Positions 50,494-58,627 of a stretch of 64,000 nt of DNA are shown one piece after another; the stretch's first letter is position 1; each line of letters begins with the position of its first letter. The stretch is from WTGU01 sp965242855 (lineage in GTDB: Bacteria; Pseudomonadota; Alphaproteobacteria; UBA828). The position numbers were made by a program, and so were the translations under genes. The notes beneath the pieces are model-generated. The model saw nothing but the letters and a program-made list of their open reading frames with translations, ran no database searches and was not told the DNA's origin. The stretch covers positions 2,046,001 through 2,110,000 of the forward strand of contig OZ251509.1 of the NCBI GenBank assembly GCA_965242855.1, given 5' to 3'.

Positions 50494-51159
50494 ATGGAAA
50501 CCGTATGGATCATCGGAGCGGTCATCATCGGCCTCGGCGTACTGCTATGGCGGCATCGCCAGGCCAAAGCGAAGCGGGAACCCGAAGCGCCTCCGGAAAG
50601 GAGGGTATCCCTTGGTTCGCTCTTGAACCGGACGGATGTCCTGGTGCTGGATACCGAGACGACGGGCTTTGGCCCAAAGGCTGAGGTGGTCGAGATCACC
50701 ATCATCGATACCACTGGAGCCGTGCGCTGCGACGAGCTCGTGATGCCTCAGGAGAGCGTCCCGACCGGAGCCTCGAACGTGCACGGTCTGACGAAGGTCC
50801 TCCTCCGTAAGGAAGGCGCTCGTCCGTGGCCGGAGCATCACGCCAAGGTGGTGCGGCTTCTGTCCCAGGCGAGCGTTATCTGTGCGTACAACACGGACTA
50901 CGACGACCGCCTGTTGGAGCAGACCGCGGCCCGATACGGTCTGTCATGGCCGAAGTGGGATTACTGGTGCTGCATCATGCTCGCCTACGCCGAGGATCGC
51001 GGCATTGCGCATCCCAAGCGGTCCGGCGAATACCGCTGGCACAAGCTCGCCGATGCGATGAAGTACGAGGGCCTTTCCTTCACGGGTAAGGCGCACCGTG
51101 CACGCTCGGACGCGATGGCCACGCTGGACATCATGCGCCGCTTGGCCAGCAAACCATGA
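50494..51159 (+). CDS. membrane-anchored DnaQ-like DEDDh 3'-5' exonuclease
   Basis: 221 aa, ATG at 50494. A single hydrophobic segment (about residues 4-19, WIIGAVIIGLGVLL) precedes a basic linker. The exonuclease fold follows: motif I LVLDTETTGF (D53, E55), motif II CAYNTDYDDRLL (probably D137), motif III HRARSDAMATLD (H201, D206). All DEDDh residues are present, so activity is likely. DnaQ-like nucleases serve in proofreading, RNA turnover and CRISPR spacer trimming. The neighbours here (Cas6-like fragment upstream, CRISPR-like repeat downstream) make the last worth considering. The next ATG overlaps its stop (ATGA). Confidence 0.85.
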   Translation: METVWIIGAVIIGLGVLLWRHRQAKAKREPEAPPERRVSLGSLLNRTDVLVLDTETTGFGPKAEVVEITIIDTTGAVRCDELVMPQESVPTGASNVHGLTKVLLRKEGARPWPEHHAKVVRLLSQASVICAYNTDYDDRLLEQTAARYGLSWPKWDYWCCIMLAYAEDRGIAHPKRSGEYRWHKLADAMKYEGLSFTGKAHRARSDAMATLDIMRRLASKP

Positions 51160-51377
51160 ATAACCCCTCCATCTCCGAGACCGTCGCCGAGGAGCTCAGC
51201 GGCCAGCTCCTCGACGAGAACGACGCCCTCAGAGAGAGGGCGGCAATAGCCACCGAGGATCACCCCGCACGGATCGCCCTCCTCGAACGCGAGGTCCGCG
51301 CCTGCCGCGCCACGATTACGAACACGAACAGCGCGCAACCTTCAGTGATGCCGAAAGGCGTTGAGCACACGGCCTAG
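51156..51377 (+). CDS. small coiled-coil-like hypothetical protein ending in repeat-encoded peptide
   Basis: 73 aa, ATG overlapping the exonuclease stop by 4 nt, so probably translationally coupled. Residues 1-52 are acidic and helical (SETVAEELSGQLLDENDALR, then IALLEREVRACRATI), like a short coiled coil. The last residues, SVMPKGVEHTA, are encoded by a palindromic sequence that looks like a CRISPR repeat (51336-51368). The true functional protein may therefore have been interrupted by, or may merely read into, this repeat. Function unknown. Confidence 0.5.
   Translation: MNNPSISETVAEELSGQLLDENDALRERAAIATEDHPARIALLEREVRACRATITNTNSAQPSVMPKGVEHTA
51336..51368. repeat. solitary CRISPR-like repeat
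   Basis: A 33-nt element with a TGCCGAAAGGCG hairpin core, flanked by CAACCTTCAG on one side and TTGAGCAC on the other. Read on minus it begins GTGCTCAACGCC and ends CTGAAGGTTG. I recognise the peptide SVMPKGVEH from proteins mis-annotated across CRISPR repeats, so this appears to be one unit of a repeat class quite different from the I-E-like array at the right end. Only one copy was seen nearby. Confidence 0.45.
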
Positions 51378-51769
51378 CCGCATGGACCTCGCGGACTTGA
51401 GCTCTCCTGAGCCCTTATCGAAGGTATCCTCAAGCAAGTACCGGATTTTCCTGTTTCGGTACCGATCGAAAACATCGCCCGCACGTGGATATAACGGACA
51501 TTATCCTCATCAACATGGACAGTATTTAGGGTGGGGTCGTCACCGACCGCAACAAGTCCGAGGGCGTGATTTCGGTAAATCACAGGAGCAGTCGCTGGTG
51601 CAGGCGGCTCACCATTGGCCGCGAACTTTATGCCCCTCCATCTACCCGACCACGGAATGCGGTTCATATGCACGGTCTCGGATATGCGCCGGCCGAATTC
51701 TTCGAAAACCTTGGGTCGAACCGCAAGCATAGAAATGAAAGTGAATTGCTTTGCCTCCGGTAAGCTCAT
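51374..51769 (-). CDS. possible hypothetical protein
   Basis: 131 codons on minus from ATG at 51769, reading MSLPEAKQFTFISMLAVRPK, then VFEEFGRRISETVHMN, with a globular-looking composition unlike the arginine-rich shadows elsewhere. There is no good ribosome site and no family I recognise. It lies in the lower-GC segment that also holds the restriction-modification genes and could be a decayed gene. Confidence 0.3.
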   Translation of the reverse strand: MSLPEAKQFTFISMLAVRPKVFEEFGRRISETVHMNRIPWSGRWRGIKFAANGEPPAPATAPVIYRNHALGLVAVGDDPTLNTVHVDEDNVRYIHVRAMFSIGTETGKSGTCLRIPSIRAQESSSPRGPCG

Positions 51770-52299
51770 GCCAACTGTTCAATTCTGCCGCGACCTGTTC
51801 CAAGCAGCGGTGTACGATATCGCTCTCCTGCTGCGACTATGCGGTAGGTACGATACCAGAAAGGAAACAATTGCGCGCCGCTTTTGTGAGTCGATCGATT
51901 CTCAAAGTGCTGTCGTATTTTCCAGAAATAAGAAGGTTTCTCTACGCAGTCCAGGGCCACGAGTTCCCTCTTATCACATCGCGTCGTGATCAGCCTTTTC
52001 CCCAAAAGGACCCTATTCTCCGGTTTTCAGGGGTGTCGAAGGAGATGTCTCCGATGTGGACGTCGTGGACGGCTGCTCGTGGGCCGATACAAAGCGCCAC
52101 TACAACAGGAAAATCCCTCGAGTAAACTCTCCTGAAAGTCGATGGTTAGCGCCTGATTTCTCTTCAACTCAATCAAAAAGAGGACAAGGAAAACGAGGAA
52201 AATTTTCTCGAAGCGTACACTTCGAGATTCTGCAAACGGTAACCAGCGGTGTTCTCCCCGAGCCCTTATTCATTACGGTGTACAATTTGCCGGAGAAAA
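51770..52299. other. lower-GC intergenic stretch, no gene supported
   Basis: 530 bp between the possible minus-strand protein and the endonuclease 3' end. Open stretches on both strands are short and do not look coding. No hairpin or repeat stood out. Confidence 0.4.
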
Positions 52300-53061
52300 C
52301 TATTGCAATGCACGATGAATGTCGCGCAAAGTTACGGAGTCAGGTGGATCATCAGAAACACGATACGCCTTAAATACGTGCTCTCGGTCAGCATGCGGAT
52401 TATCGATAAGATTGGTCTCGATCTCGTTGGTGAGAAGATCGAAGCTATAGGCTGCAACGACTTTCTCCACCTGGCGACGGACCAACGTGCCGAGCTCTTC
52501 CAGATCATCATCAACTGAATGTTCTATCGGTAGGATCAGAGTTCGCCTATGGGTAGTTCCCTCGACCAGTGCAAACGGTGTAGGGGCAACATACATCTTG
52601 CGGTCGCGGACAAGTATATCGCCGTAACTTCCAAAACCACGGAAGCTTCTATTTTTGTGAACATAGGTGTTGTCTGCGTTGAGGAAGCTGCCGTGGCAAA
52701 TAACTAGATCAAGCACCGGATAGCGGTTCCCGTCCGGCTTGGCCGGATAACGGCCGAATACATAATAGACTTGCCTTCCGTTGTGTTCCCCACAGGGGAC
52801 TTGGCTGTTGCAGTCATAGCTCGCATCCCGCCCCGGATAGGCCAAACCTTTGAGCTCGTAGCCCTCGGCGTGTCGCACGAGCCGGAAGTCGGGATATGAG
52901 TTGCGGCCGGGCGAGTCATAATTCAAGCCGAGCGCCTCGAGACGCCTCTTGAACCAGTTCTGAAAATGGAACTCCTTATCGCTTCGTCCTTCACGTTCGA
53001 TAAGTTCACCCTCACGAATCGCCTGGACACAAAGCTTGAAGATGGCGGAAGCGTTCGACAC
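52300..53061 (-). CDS. type II-like restriction endonuclease, PD-(D/E)xK fold
   Basis: 253 aa from GTG at 53061; GGAGG lies 7 nt upstream, inside the end of the methyltransferase gene. The catalytic signature is SYPDF (P57, D58), then GYELKG (E69, K71), the spacing expected of a PD-(D/E)xK nuclease. The rest (QVYYVFGRYPAKPDGNRYPV, a loop with SFRGFGSYGDILV) is consistent with a DNA-binding core. It starts 3 nt after the methyltransferase stop, so the two form a coupled restriction-modification system. Target sequence unknown. Base composition is clearly less GC-rich than the flanking genes, suggesting separate transfer. Confidence 0.8.
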   Translation of the reverse strand: MSNASAIFKLCVQAIREGELIEREGRSDKEFHFQNWFKRRLEALGLNYDSPGRNSYPDFRLVRHAEGYELKGLAYPGRDASYDCNSQVPCGEHNGRQVYYVFGRYPAKPDGNRYPVLDLVICHGSFLNADNTYVHKNRSFRGFGSYGDILVRDRKMYVAPTPFALVEGTTHRRTLILPIEHSVDDDLEELGTLVRRQVEKVVAAYSFDLLTNEIETNLIDNPHADREHVFKAYRVSDDPPDSVTLRDIHRALQ

Positions 53062-53064
53062 GAG

Positions 53065-55317
53065 TCAACCTCCATACCCTTCGGCAGTCTCTACACCTTG
53101 GCTGACGACATGCAAACGGTCGATATGGATCTCAATTCCATCTGCGGCGGTTTCCAGAAATCTCAGAGCGTCTTCGACGGTGTGGGATGTCGATAGCCGC
53201 CGTATCAACTGAGACATCAGGATGATTCGAACGTCATTCCGACTCAACTTCCTTCCCGCTTGCCGAAATCGGGTCACTTGCTCGGTCGCTGCGGAGACCA
53301 CGGTGTGCCAAAGGTCGCCGCTCCAGCACCATGCTCCGAGCATCGACCGCTTGCGGCAAGTCACGATGATGTCGAGGTCAATCGGCGCCTTGGCCTGATG
53401 CTTCGGCATGGCGACCGACATTTCCGCCTTGACAGGTTGAACCGCTGTTATCCCAAAACCGGCACCCATGAGTGCCTTGAGCACCGCACTCCACCCCTCG
53501 GCTCTGGAGTGATGATAGGTGAACGCAAGGATTCCTTCGTCTTTCATGACCCGATGCGCTTCCACCAGCACGGCTTTCAGTCGTTCCGTGAACGTATCGG
53601 CGTCCGCGCTCTGGACCTCGCTCGACGACCGAGACGTACCGAGCTCGCGATGTCCGCTGGCGCCGAGAAGATGTCGCTGCCAGACATGAAAAAAATCCGA
53701 CAACTGCGAGTAATGAACATTGTCAAAGAATGGTGGGTCGGTCAGCACTGCATCGACCGTGCCGTCGGCAATATCGGTTGAGCCTGAATCGCCGCACGAA
53801 ATATAGATATGTTTTTCGTTTCCAAAGTCCTTGTAGTCGGTCGCCAAAGGAAGTCCTATTTTTTCAGACAGACCGAATACCTTTTCGCCGGCCCTTCTGC
53901 CGTTCCGACTTCCGAGACGCAGTTCGAATGGATTGTCCGCATAGTTCAGTGCCCGTTTGATCCGAGTCTCGAACATCGTTGAGAATGATCCGGAGCTCTT
54001 CGGCGTACCCCACACATTGGCCTCGATCGGCATTCGCTCCGGTTTGAGGATATGGTGCGCGAACATGTGCCGAACCGCTCCAGTCCCTTCGCCTTTGTAG
54101 GACGCGAACATGTTGTTGAATTCAAGAATTCCGGAAAACAGACACGCCAGCAGGTCACGCAGGTCTGGGTTTGTCACCTCTCCGATTCGCGATGCCAGGA
54201 TCGACAGGCACAACAGTTGCCGTGCATTGAACATTTCATGCCAGTGGCGATAGTTGTACCCAAGCACCTGATTGGTGTTGTAGCCGGGCTCAATCGGCAC
54301 AACCGGAAAGGGATTATCACGCCTCCCCAATTCGTCCTCGGCTTTCGCATAAAGTCGGAGGTCCTCGTTAGTGACAGGGAGGTACGCCTTCTTGCCGTCG
54401 GGCATGAGCACGAGTTTCGCGTACAGACGATGCGACGGGGGACGGTCGGATTCCTGGACCGTTCTGGCGATTGGGAACTTATATAAACATGAAGGACATG
54501 TCGCTTTCTGTCCATTAGCGGGACCTGCACGGAGATCGAACGTCCGCAAGCAGAGAAGACACTTCGTGTCAGACGCATCGTAACGAACCCGTGCGATGGC
54601 GCCACAGTATGGGCAGACGGCCTGGGCTATCGGATTCTTCTTCGGATAGGCGTGTCGTGCAAACACATAGGACGAGAAAAGGTCGACCTCTTCACGGCAA
54701 CTTGGGCAGTCGACAACCTTCACCCAGAAAAAATATAAAACATCGACTTGCGTTCCGTCAGGAAGCAAGGTGCGATAGAATCGGCGTATCTGATCGGCGA
54801 CATCGTGCTCAATGGAACTGTATTCTTTCAGAACCGCCGACCGGTCATGAATTGCAAGGGCATTTTTCACGAGGAAATACGCAACGGGATTGATGTCGCG
54901 GCCGATAGCACGCGCACCGAGCTTGGCCGCCTCGCCGATCGTAGTCCCGCTGCCCATGAACGGATCGAAAACCGTCGCGTTCGGAATGCGGACCTGTTGG
55001 TAGAACAGCTCAAGGAGATTGACACTCCTGGATGCGAACGCGCCGATAACTATCGCACGGAAAACAGTGCCCAGCCGCTGGGCCCACCACTTGTGAATAT
55101 GATAAATGGGACGATTTATTTCCTTTCGCCACGACTCGACCTCCGCGATGTCGCTTAGCGTCTCGAACGGAAAGGCGTCGTCTTCGATCGCTCGCGGTCC
55201 ACGCGCAACCGCAAGTGGAAGAACCGTCGATTCTGCCTGCTCCAACGGCAGCTCGGGATCGACTGCTCCGACCGCCTGTATGCGGCGATGGCTTCTCGAC
55301 CCGCTCACGGGTTGCAT
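53065..55317 (-). CDS. adenine-specific DNA methyltransferase with Zn-ribbon (COG1743-like)
   Basis: 750 aa from ATG at 55317. An in-frame ATG at 55491 would overlap the RHH gene and add 58 residues that look non-coding. SAM-binding motif I, VFDPFMGSGTTIGEA, is at about 117-130; catalytic motif IV, LTDPPFFDN, at about 525-533; the order I then IV fits the large DUF1156/COG1743 group. Between them are four C-x2-C pairs (CPSC 204, CPYC 235, CLLC 253, CPSC 274) forming zinc ribbons. DPPF-type enzymes modify exocyclic amino groups, most likely adenine-N6. It protects host DNA from the coupled endonuclease downstream. Confidence 0.85.
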   Translation of the reverse strand: MQPVSGSRSHRRIQAVGAVDPELPLEQAESTVLPLAVARGPRAIEDDAFPFETLSDIAEVESWRKEINRPIYHIHKWWAQRLGTVFRAIVIGAFASRSVNLLELFYQQVRIPNATVFDPFMGSGTTIGEAAKLGARAIGRDINPVAYFLVKNALAIHDRSAVLKEYSSIEHDVADQIRRFYRTLLPDGTQVDVLYFFWVKVVDCPSCREEVDLFSSYVFARHAYPKKNPIAQAVCPYCGAIARVRYDASDTKCLLCLRTFDLRAGPANGQKATCPSCLYKFPIARTVQESDRPPSHRLYAKLVLMPDGKKAYLPVTNEDLRLYAKAEDELGRRDNPFPVVPIEPGYNTNQVLGYNYRHWHEMFNARQLLCLSILASRIGEVTNPDLRDLLACLFSGILEFNNMFASYKGEGTGAVRHMFAHHILKPERMPIEANVWGTPKSSGSFSTMFETRIKRALNYADNPFELRLGSRNGRRAGEKVFGLSEKIGLPLATDYKDFGNEKHIYISCGDSGSTDIADGTVDAVLTDPPFFDNVHYSQLSDFFHVWQRHLLGASGHRELGTSRSSSEVQSADADTFTERLKAVLVEAHRVMKDEGILAFTYHHSRAEGWSAVLKALMGAGFGITAVQPVKAEMSVAMPKHQAKAPIDLDIIVTCRKRSMLGAWCWSGDLWHTVVSAATEQVTRFRQAGRKLSRNDVRIILMSQLIRRLSTSHTVEDALRFLETAADGIEIHIDRLHVVSQGVETAEGYGG

Positions 55318-55342
55318 CGCTTCCCAATCTTCCTTTTCGTTC

Positions 55343-55555
55343 TCAGTCCTTGCCGCCGGTGGCTCGACGGGCGAGGGGTAGCCCAGCCTGCCTGTCCTCG
55401 TGGCTCCGTTCAACGAATTCCTCCAGTGCCCTTCGGAGGACCCATGCGGCGGAAACGCCATGATGGCGACTGATGGCGCATAGGTCGGCATAGGACGCAG
55501 CGTCCAAGCTGGCGCTTATGCGGACCGGGAGATTTCTGCCTTTAGGTCGAGCCAT
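55343..55555 (-). CDS. ribbon-helix-helix regulator heading the restriction-modification operon
   Basis: 70 aa, ATG at 55555 with GGGGAGG 4 nt upstream. Its N-terminal LPVRISASLDAASYADLCAI, then HGVSAAWVLRRALEEFVER, is a typical RHH (CopG-like) fold: strand, helix, turn, helix. The C-terminus is basic. It ends 25 nt before the methyltransferase ATG and so is the first gene of a three-gene operon. A regulator here would do the job that XRE-type controller (C) proteins do in other systems, delaying nuclease expression. A TGTA-N3-TACA palindrome lies just upstream. Confidence 0.75.
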   Translation of the reverse strand: MARPKGRNLPVRISASLDAASYADLCAISRHHGVSAAWVLRRALEEFVERSHEDRQAGLPLARRATGGKD

Positions 55556-55575
55556 GAGCCTCCCCGGTATTGTGG

Positions 55576-55586
55576 TGTAAAATACA
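55576..55586 (-). promoter_or_regulatory. candidate operator/promoter of the RM operon
   Basis: TGTAAAATACA, a perfect TGTA/TACA inverted repeat with a 3-nt centre, lies 21 nt upstream of the RHH start in an AT-rich patch (on minus TGTACTGTATTTTACA) that probably includes the -10 region. Short inverted repeats of this type are usual RHH binding sites. Confidence 0.4.
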
Positions 55587-55740
55587 GTACATTAGGTCTG
55601 ATATGCAACCGGCCCAGAGAGAGGGGTGTGTCCACCCGTCGATCATCGGTCCACCCGCAGCAGAGCGGAAATAGACCACTTGCCCTCGTTGGCCCGGCAA
55701 CTGACCGTGGACATCCTCAAAAGCGAATCGCAGTGTCAGC

Positions 55741-58626
55741 CTAGAATTCCATCTCGATCTCGCGCCGCTCATGAACCTTCTCGGGCTCCGGCATCCGGCG
55801 TCCCGGCTCCGATGCGCCTTCCTCCCGGCCGCGGCCGGGGATGGGTCCCGGCCTTCTATCCTTCCCTCGCTCCGGCTTCACTGCTTCCAGCGCCGCGACG
55901 CGCTCGCCGGTGGCGGCCTCCAGGCGCTCGCGCAATGCGTTCCGGTCGTCGGTGACCAGTTCGGCGCGGTCCCTGGCCCGGCTGATCTCGACGTAGAGCG
56001 TCTTCTGTGTGGTCAGGTGCGGGTGATTCGCTTCCATCGCCGCGATCACCGTGTCCACGGTGCGGCCCTGGAAGGCGTGGACGGTGGAGGCCCAGGCGCG
56101 GTCGACGTGCCGCAGCTGGGGATCGTCCTCGCGCATGTCCAGGACCCGTCCGTCCTCCAGGCGGAACGTCACCGTCGTACCCTTCACCTCGACCACCTCC
56201 GCCGTGGCGCTGTTGACCAGTTCATGCCTCGCGTCGTTCCGGGTCCAGCGAATGCGATCGCCTTGGCGGAGCTCCATCTCCTCGACGCGATAGACCTCGA
56301 CCCCGCCGGTTCTGCCGGCGAGCCTGTAGGGGTCCCAGGCGACGCCCAAGCCATCCTTGCCTACAAGGTTCACGGTGCCGGCCCCATGGTCGACGCCGAC
56401 GACGCGCAACTCGTCGCCCTTCTCGACCCCGAGCCGCTTGTAGGCGCGGTGGAACGCGACCGTATGCCCCGCGGCGTAGTTGGCGGCGAGCGCCTTCTCC
56501 GCCCGCGTGTAGCCGAGCGAGATCAAGCGTTCGGTCTCCATCGCCGGCCCCGCGATCGCGCCATCGCGGATCAACCGCTCCCGGATGATGTCGTTGATCC
56601 GCTCCCGCAGATCGTGGCTCGGAGCCATCAGTCCGGCGTTCTCGCGCTCGGAGGCCGAGAGCCGGAGCCAGCGGGCGGCGGCCGCGCCGGCGAGATTGTC
56701 GGCCTTCACCTCCGCCACGTTGTCGCCGAGCTTCTCGAACGCCCTTTGCACGTCGCCCGCGAGGCTGGCCTCGACGGCGGCCTTCAGGTCCGGTTCGCGC
56801 TGGCGCATGATCTCGTCCATGGTCGCCGTCTTCATTCCCGCCCGTTGCAACTGCGCGAAGGGCTTGCCGGCATCGACGGCATCGAGTTGCTTCTCGTCGC
56901 CGACCAGCACCACGCGGGGAATGCGCAAGGCGTTGGCGATCCGCAGCAGGTCGCGGGCCTGGACGGTGGAGGCGAGCGATCCTTCGTCCACCACGAGGAC
57001 CGTTTTTCTGAACGCCGTGCGCATCGTCCGTTCGCCCTTGTCCGCGGGCCGCCCCTCGGCGACGCCGGCGTTGCGGGCGAGGAAGCGTTGCAGGGTCTCG
57101 CTCTTGATGTCGGCTTCGTTCTCCAGAGTGCGCGCGGCCGAGGCCGACGGCGCCAATCCTCTGACCTCGAACCCGCGCTTTTCCAGGAGGGCGCGGGCAC
57201 GGTTCAGCATCCTGGTCTTGCCGGTCCCCGCATAGCCCTGGATGCCCACCGTCCGATCTTTCGCCGACAGGATCAGCTTCACCGCGTCCTTCTGCCCGGC
57301 CGTGAGGGGACCGTTGCGCAGTGCCTTGTCGACGGCGTGCCCGCGCATGGCGGCAACGCCCCGGTCCCGACCCGCGCGCATCAGGGCGACGGTCTCCCTC
57401 TCGTCGGCGATCGCTTTGTCGGTGGTGAGCGATTGTCCCGGGACGGGCAGGTTCGCGGCGTGCAACGTCCCGGCCTTTTCCAACCGCGTTACCGCGCCCT
57501 CGGCCTCGCCGATCGCCACCGCGCCGGGGCGCCGGGCGAGCATGGCGGCCAGCAGATCGGTGCGCGAGAACACCGTTTCGCGCTCGGAGAGATGCGTCAC
57601 CGCCCACGCCGCCGCCCGGGCGGCCTCTGCGGCTCTCCCCAAACCCTGCCGATCGTCGGAAGGGCCGGCGGCAGCGTGGCCGGATGCTCTGCCGGTCTCC
57701 CGTTGTGCGGTTTCCGCAGCGAGAGCTTGAGCATCGAAGCCGAGACCGGCGGCTTGGTTCTTCCAACTCTCCCGGAGTGTGTCCTTGTCGACGTCGCGCT
57801 TGTGGGCGCGGGTCATCAGTGCCACGCGCTGGGCGAGACTCTGATGCTCGGCAGGATCGCCGAGACCGTGCTTCGCCATCGCGGCCTCGATCTCGGCGCG
57901 CCGGGTCGAGAACGCCTCGATCACCTTGCGCGGAACCCCGGCGATCTCGAAGCGCCCGTCGGCATGGGTCTTCTCGATGCGGTAGCCGAGGGCGCCCAAC
58001 TCCCGCGCCAGTTCGCTGCGGTACATGGCGCCGATCAGCATCTTCGAGGCGTAGAGCTTCTCGTTGGCCATGGTGCGCCACTTGCCGTCTTCGCCCCGGA
58101 CCATGTTGGCGATCACCGCGTGCGTGTGGAGTTGCGGGTCGAGGTTGCGCGAGGTGTCGTGGCGGAAGGTGGCGGCGATCATGCCCTGGCAGCCGGCGCG
58201 GACCATGCGGCCCGTCTTTGGGTCCTTCATCCGGGTTTCGACGACGTTGCTCTCGATCCAGGCGAGGGTGCGCGTCACCGCTCGGTCGTGCGCGGCGACG
58301 ACGCGCCCGTCGCCGCCGATCAGGGCCGCAAGGGAGACGGACTTCGGAGCGGAGAACGTGACGTCCCGCCCGGGGCGGTGATGGACGTTGCCTTCCTTGT
58401 CCCTGCGTCCGAGCCGACGGCCGGTTCCGTCCGGGACTTTGCCCGCCAGCACGTCCTTGAACGTGTCCGCATCGACGGGGCCTTCGAGGCCGAGCGCCTC
58501 GGCGCCCTTTCCGAACCAGGCGCTGGCGTTCCGGTGGGCGGAGTCATCCCTGGCGTAGTAGCCGTCGCGTTCGTAGTAGGCGACGCCCTGGGCGGGCGAG
58601 GCGACGGCGCCGATGGAGGCGACCAT
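55741..58626 (-). CDS. MobF/TrwC-family conjugative relaxase-helicase
   Basis: 961 aa, ATG at 58626. The relaxase domain (about 1-300) has catalytic tyrosines in AYYERDGYYARDD (Y17/Y18 and Y23/Y24) and the metal-binding three-histidine motif in FRHDTSRNLDPQLHTHAV (H156, H167, H169). A RecD-like helicase follows: Walker A GYAGTGKT (464-471), Walker B LVVDEGS (544-550), then a C-terminal HAFQGRTVDTVIA and YVEISRARDRAEL. It would nick the transfer origin, stay bound to the 5' end and unwind the DNA. The gene is full-length and intact. It starts 1 nt after the coupling-protein-like gene, the usual order in alphaproteobacterial elements. Confidence 0.92.
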   Translation of the reverse strand: MVASIGAVASPAQGVAYYERDGYYARDDSAHRNASAWFGKGAEALGLEGPVDADTFKDVLAGKVPDGTGRRLGRRDKEGNVHHRPGRDVTFSAPKSVSLAALIGGDGRVVAAHDRAVTRTLAWIESNVVETRMKDPKTGRMVRAGCQGMIAATFRHDTSRNLDPQLHTHAVIANMVRGEDGKWRTMANEKLYASKMLIGAMYRSELARELGALGYRIEKTHADGRFEIAGVPRKVIEAFSTRRAEIEAAMAKHGLGDPAEHQSLAQRVALMTRAHKRDVDKDTLRESWKNQAAGLGFDAQALAAETAQRETGRASGHAAAGPSDDRQGLGRAAEAARAAAWAVTHLSERETVFSRTDLLAAMLARRPGAVAIGEAEGAVTRLEKAGTLHAANLPVPGQSLTTDKAIADERETVALMRAGRDRGVAAMRGHAVDKALRNGPLTAGQKDAVKLILSAKDRTVGIQGYAGTGKTRMLNRARALLEKRGFEVRGLAPSASAARTLENEADIKSETLQRFLARNAGVAEGRPADKGERTMRTAFRKTVLVVDEGSLASTVQARDLLRIANALRIPRVVLVGDEKQLDAVDAGKPFAQLQRAGMKTATMDEIMRQREPDLKAAVEASLAGDVQRAFEKLGDNVAEVKADNLAGAAAARWLRLSASERENAGLMAPSHDLRERINDIIRERLIRDGAIAGPAMETERLISLGYTRAEKALAANYAAGHTVAFHRAYKRLGVEKGDELRVVGVDHGAGTVNLVGKDGLGVAWDPYRLAGRTGGVEVYRVEEMELRQGDRIRWTRNDARHELVNSATAEVVEVKGTTVTFRLEDGRVLDMREDDPQLRHVDRAWASTVHAFQGRTVDTVIAAMEANHPHLTTQKTLYVEISRARDRAELVTDDRNALRERLEAATGERVAALEAVKPERGKDRRPGPIPGRGREEGASEPGRRMPEPEKVHERREIEMEF

Positions 58627-58627
58627 C

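Noticed and set aside
55318..55491. Longer N-terminus for the DNA methyltransferase
   Set aside because: It would overlap the RHH gene in another frame and the extra residues lack family similarity.
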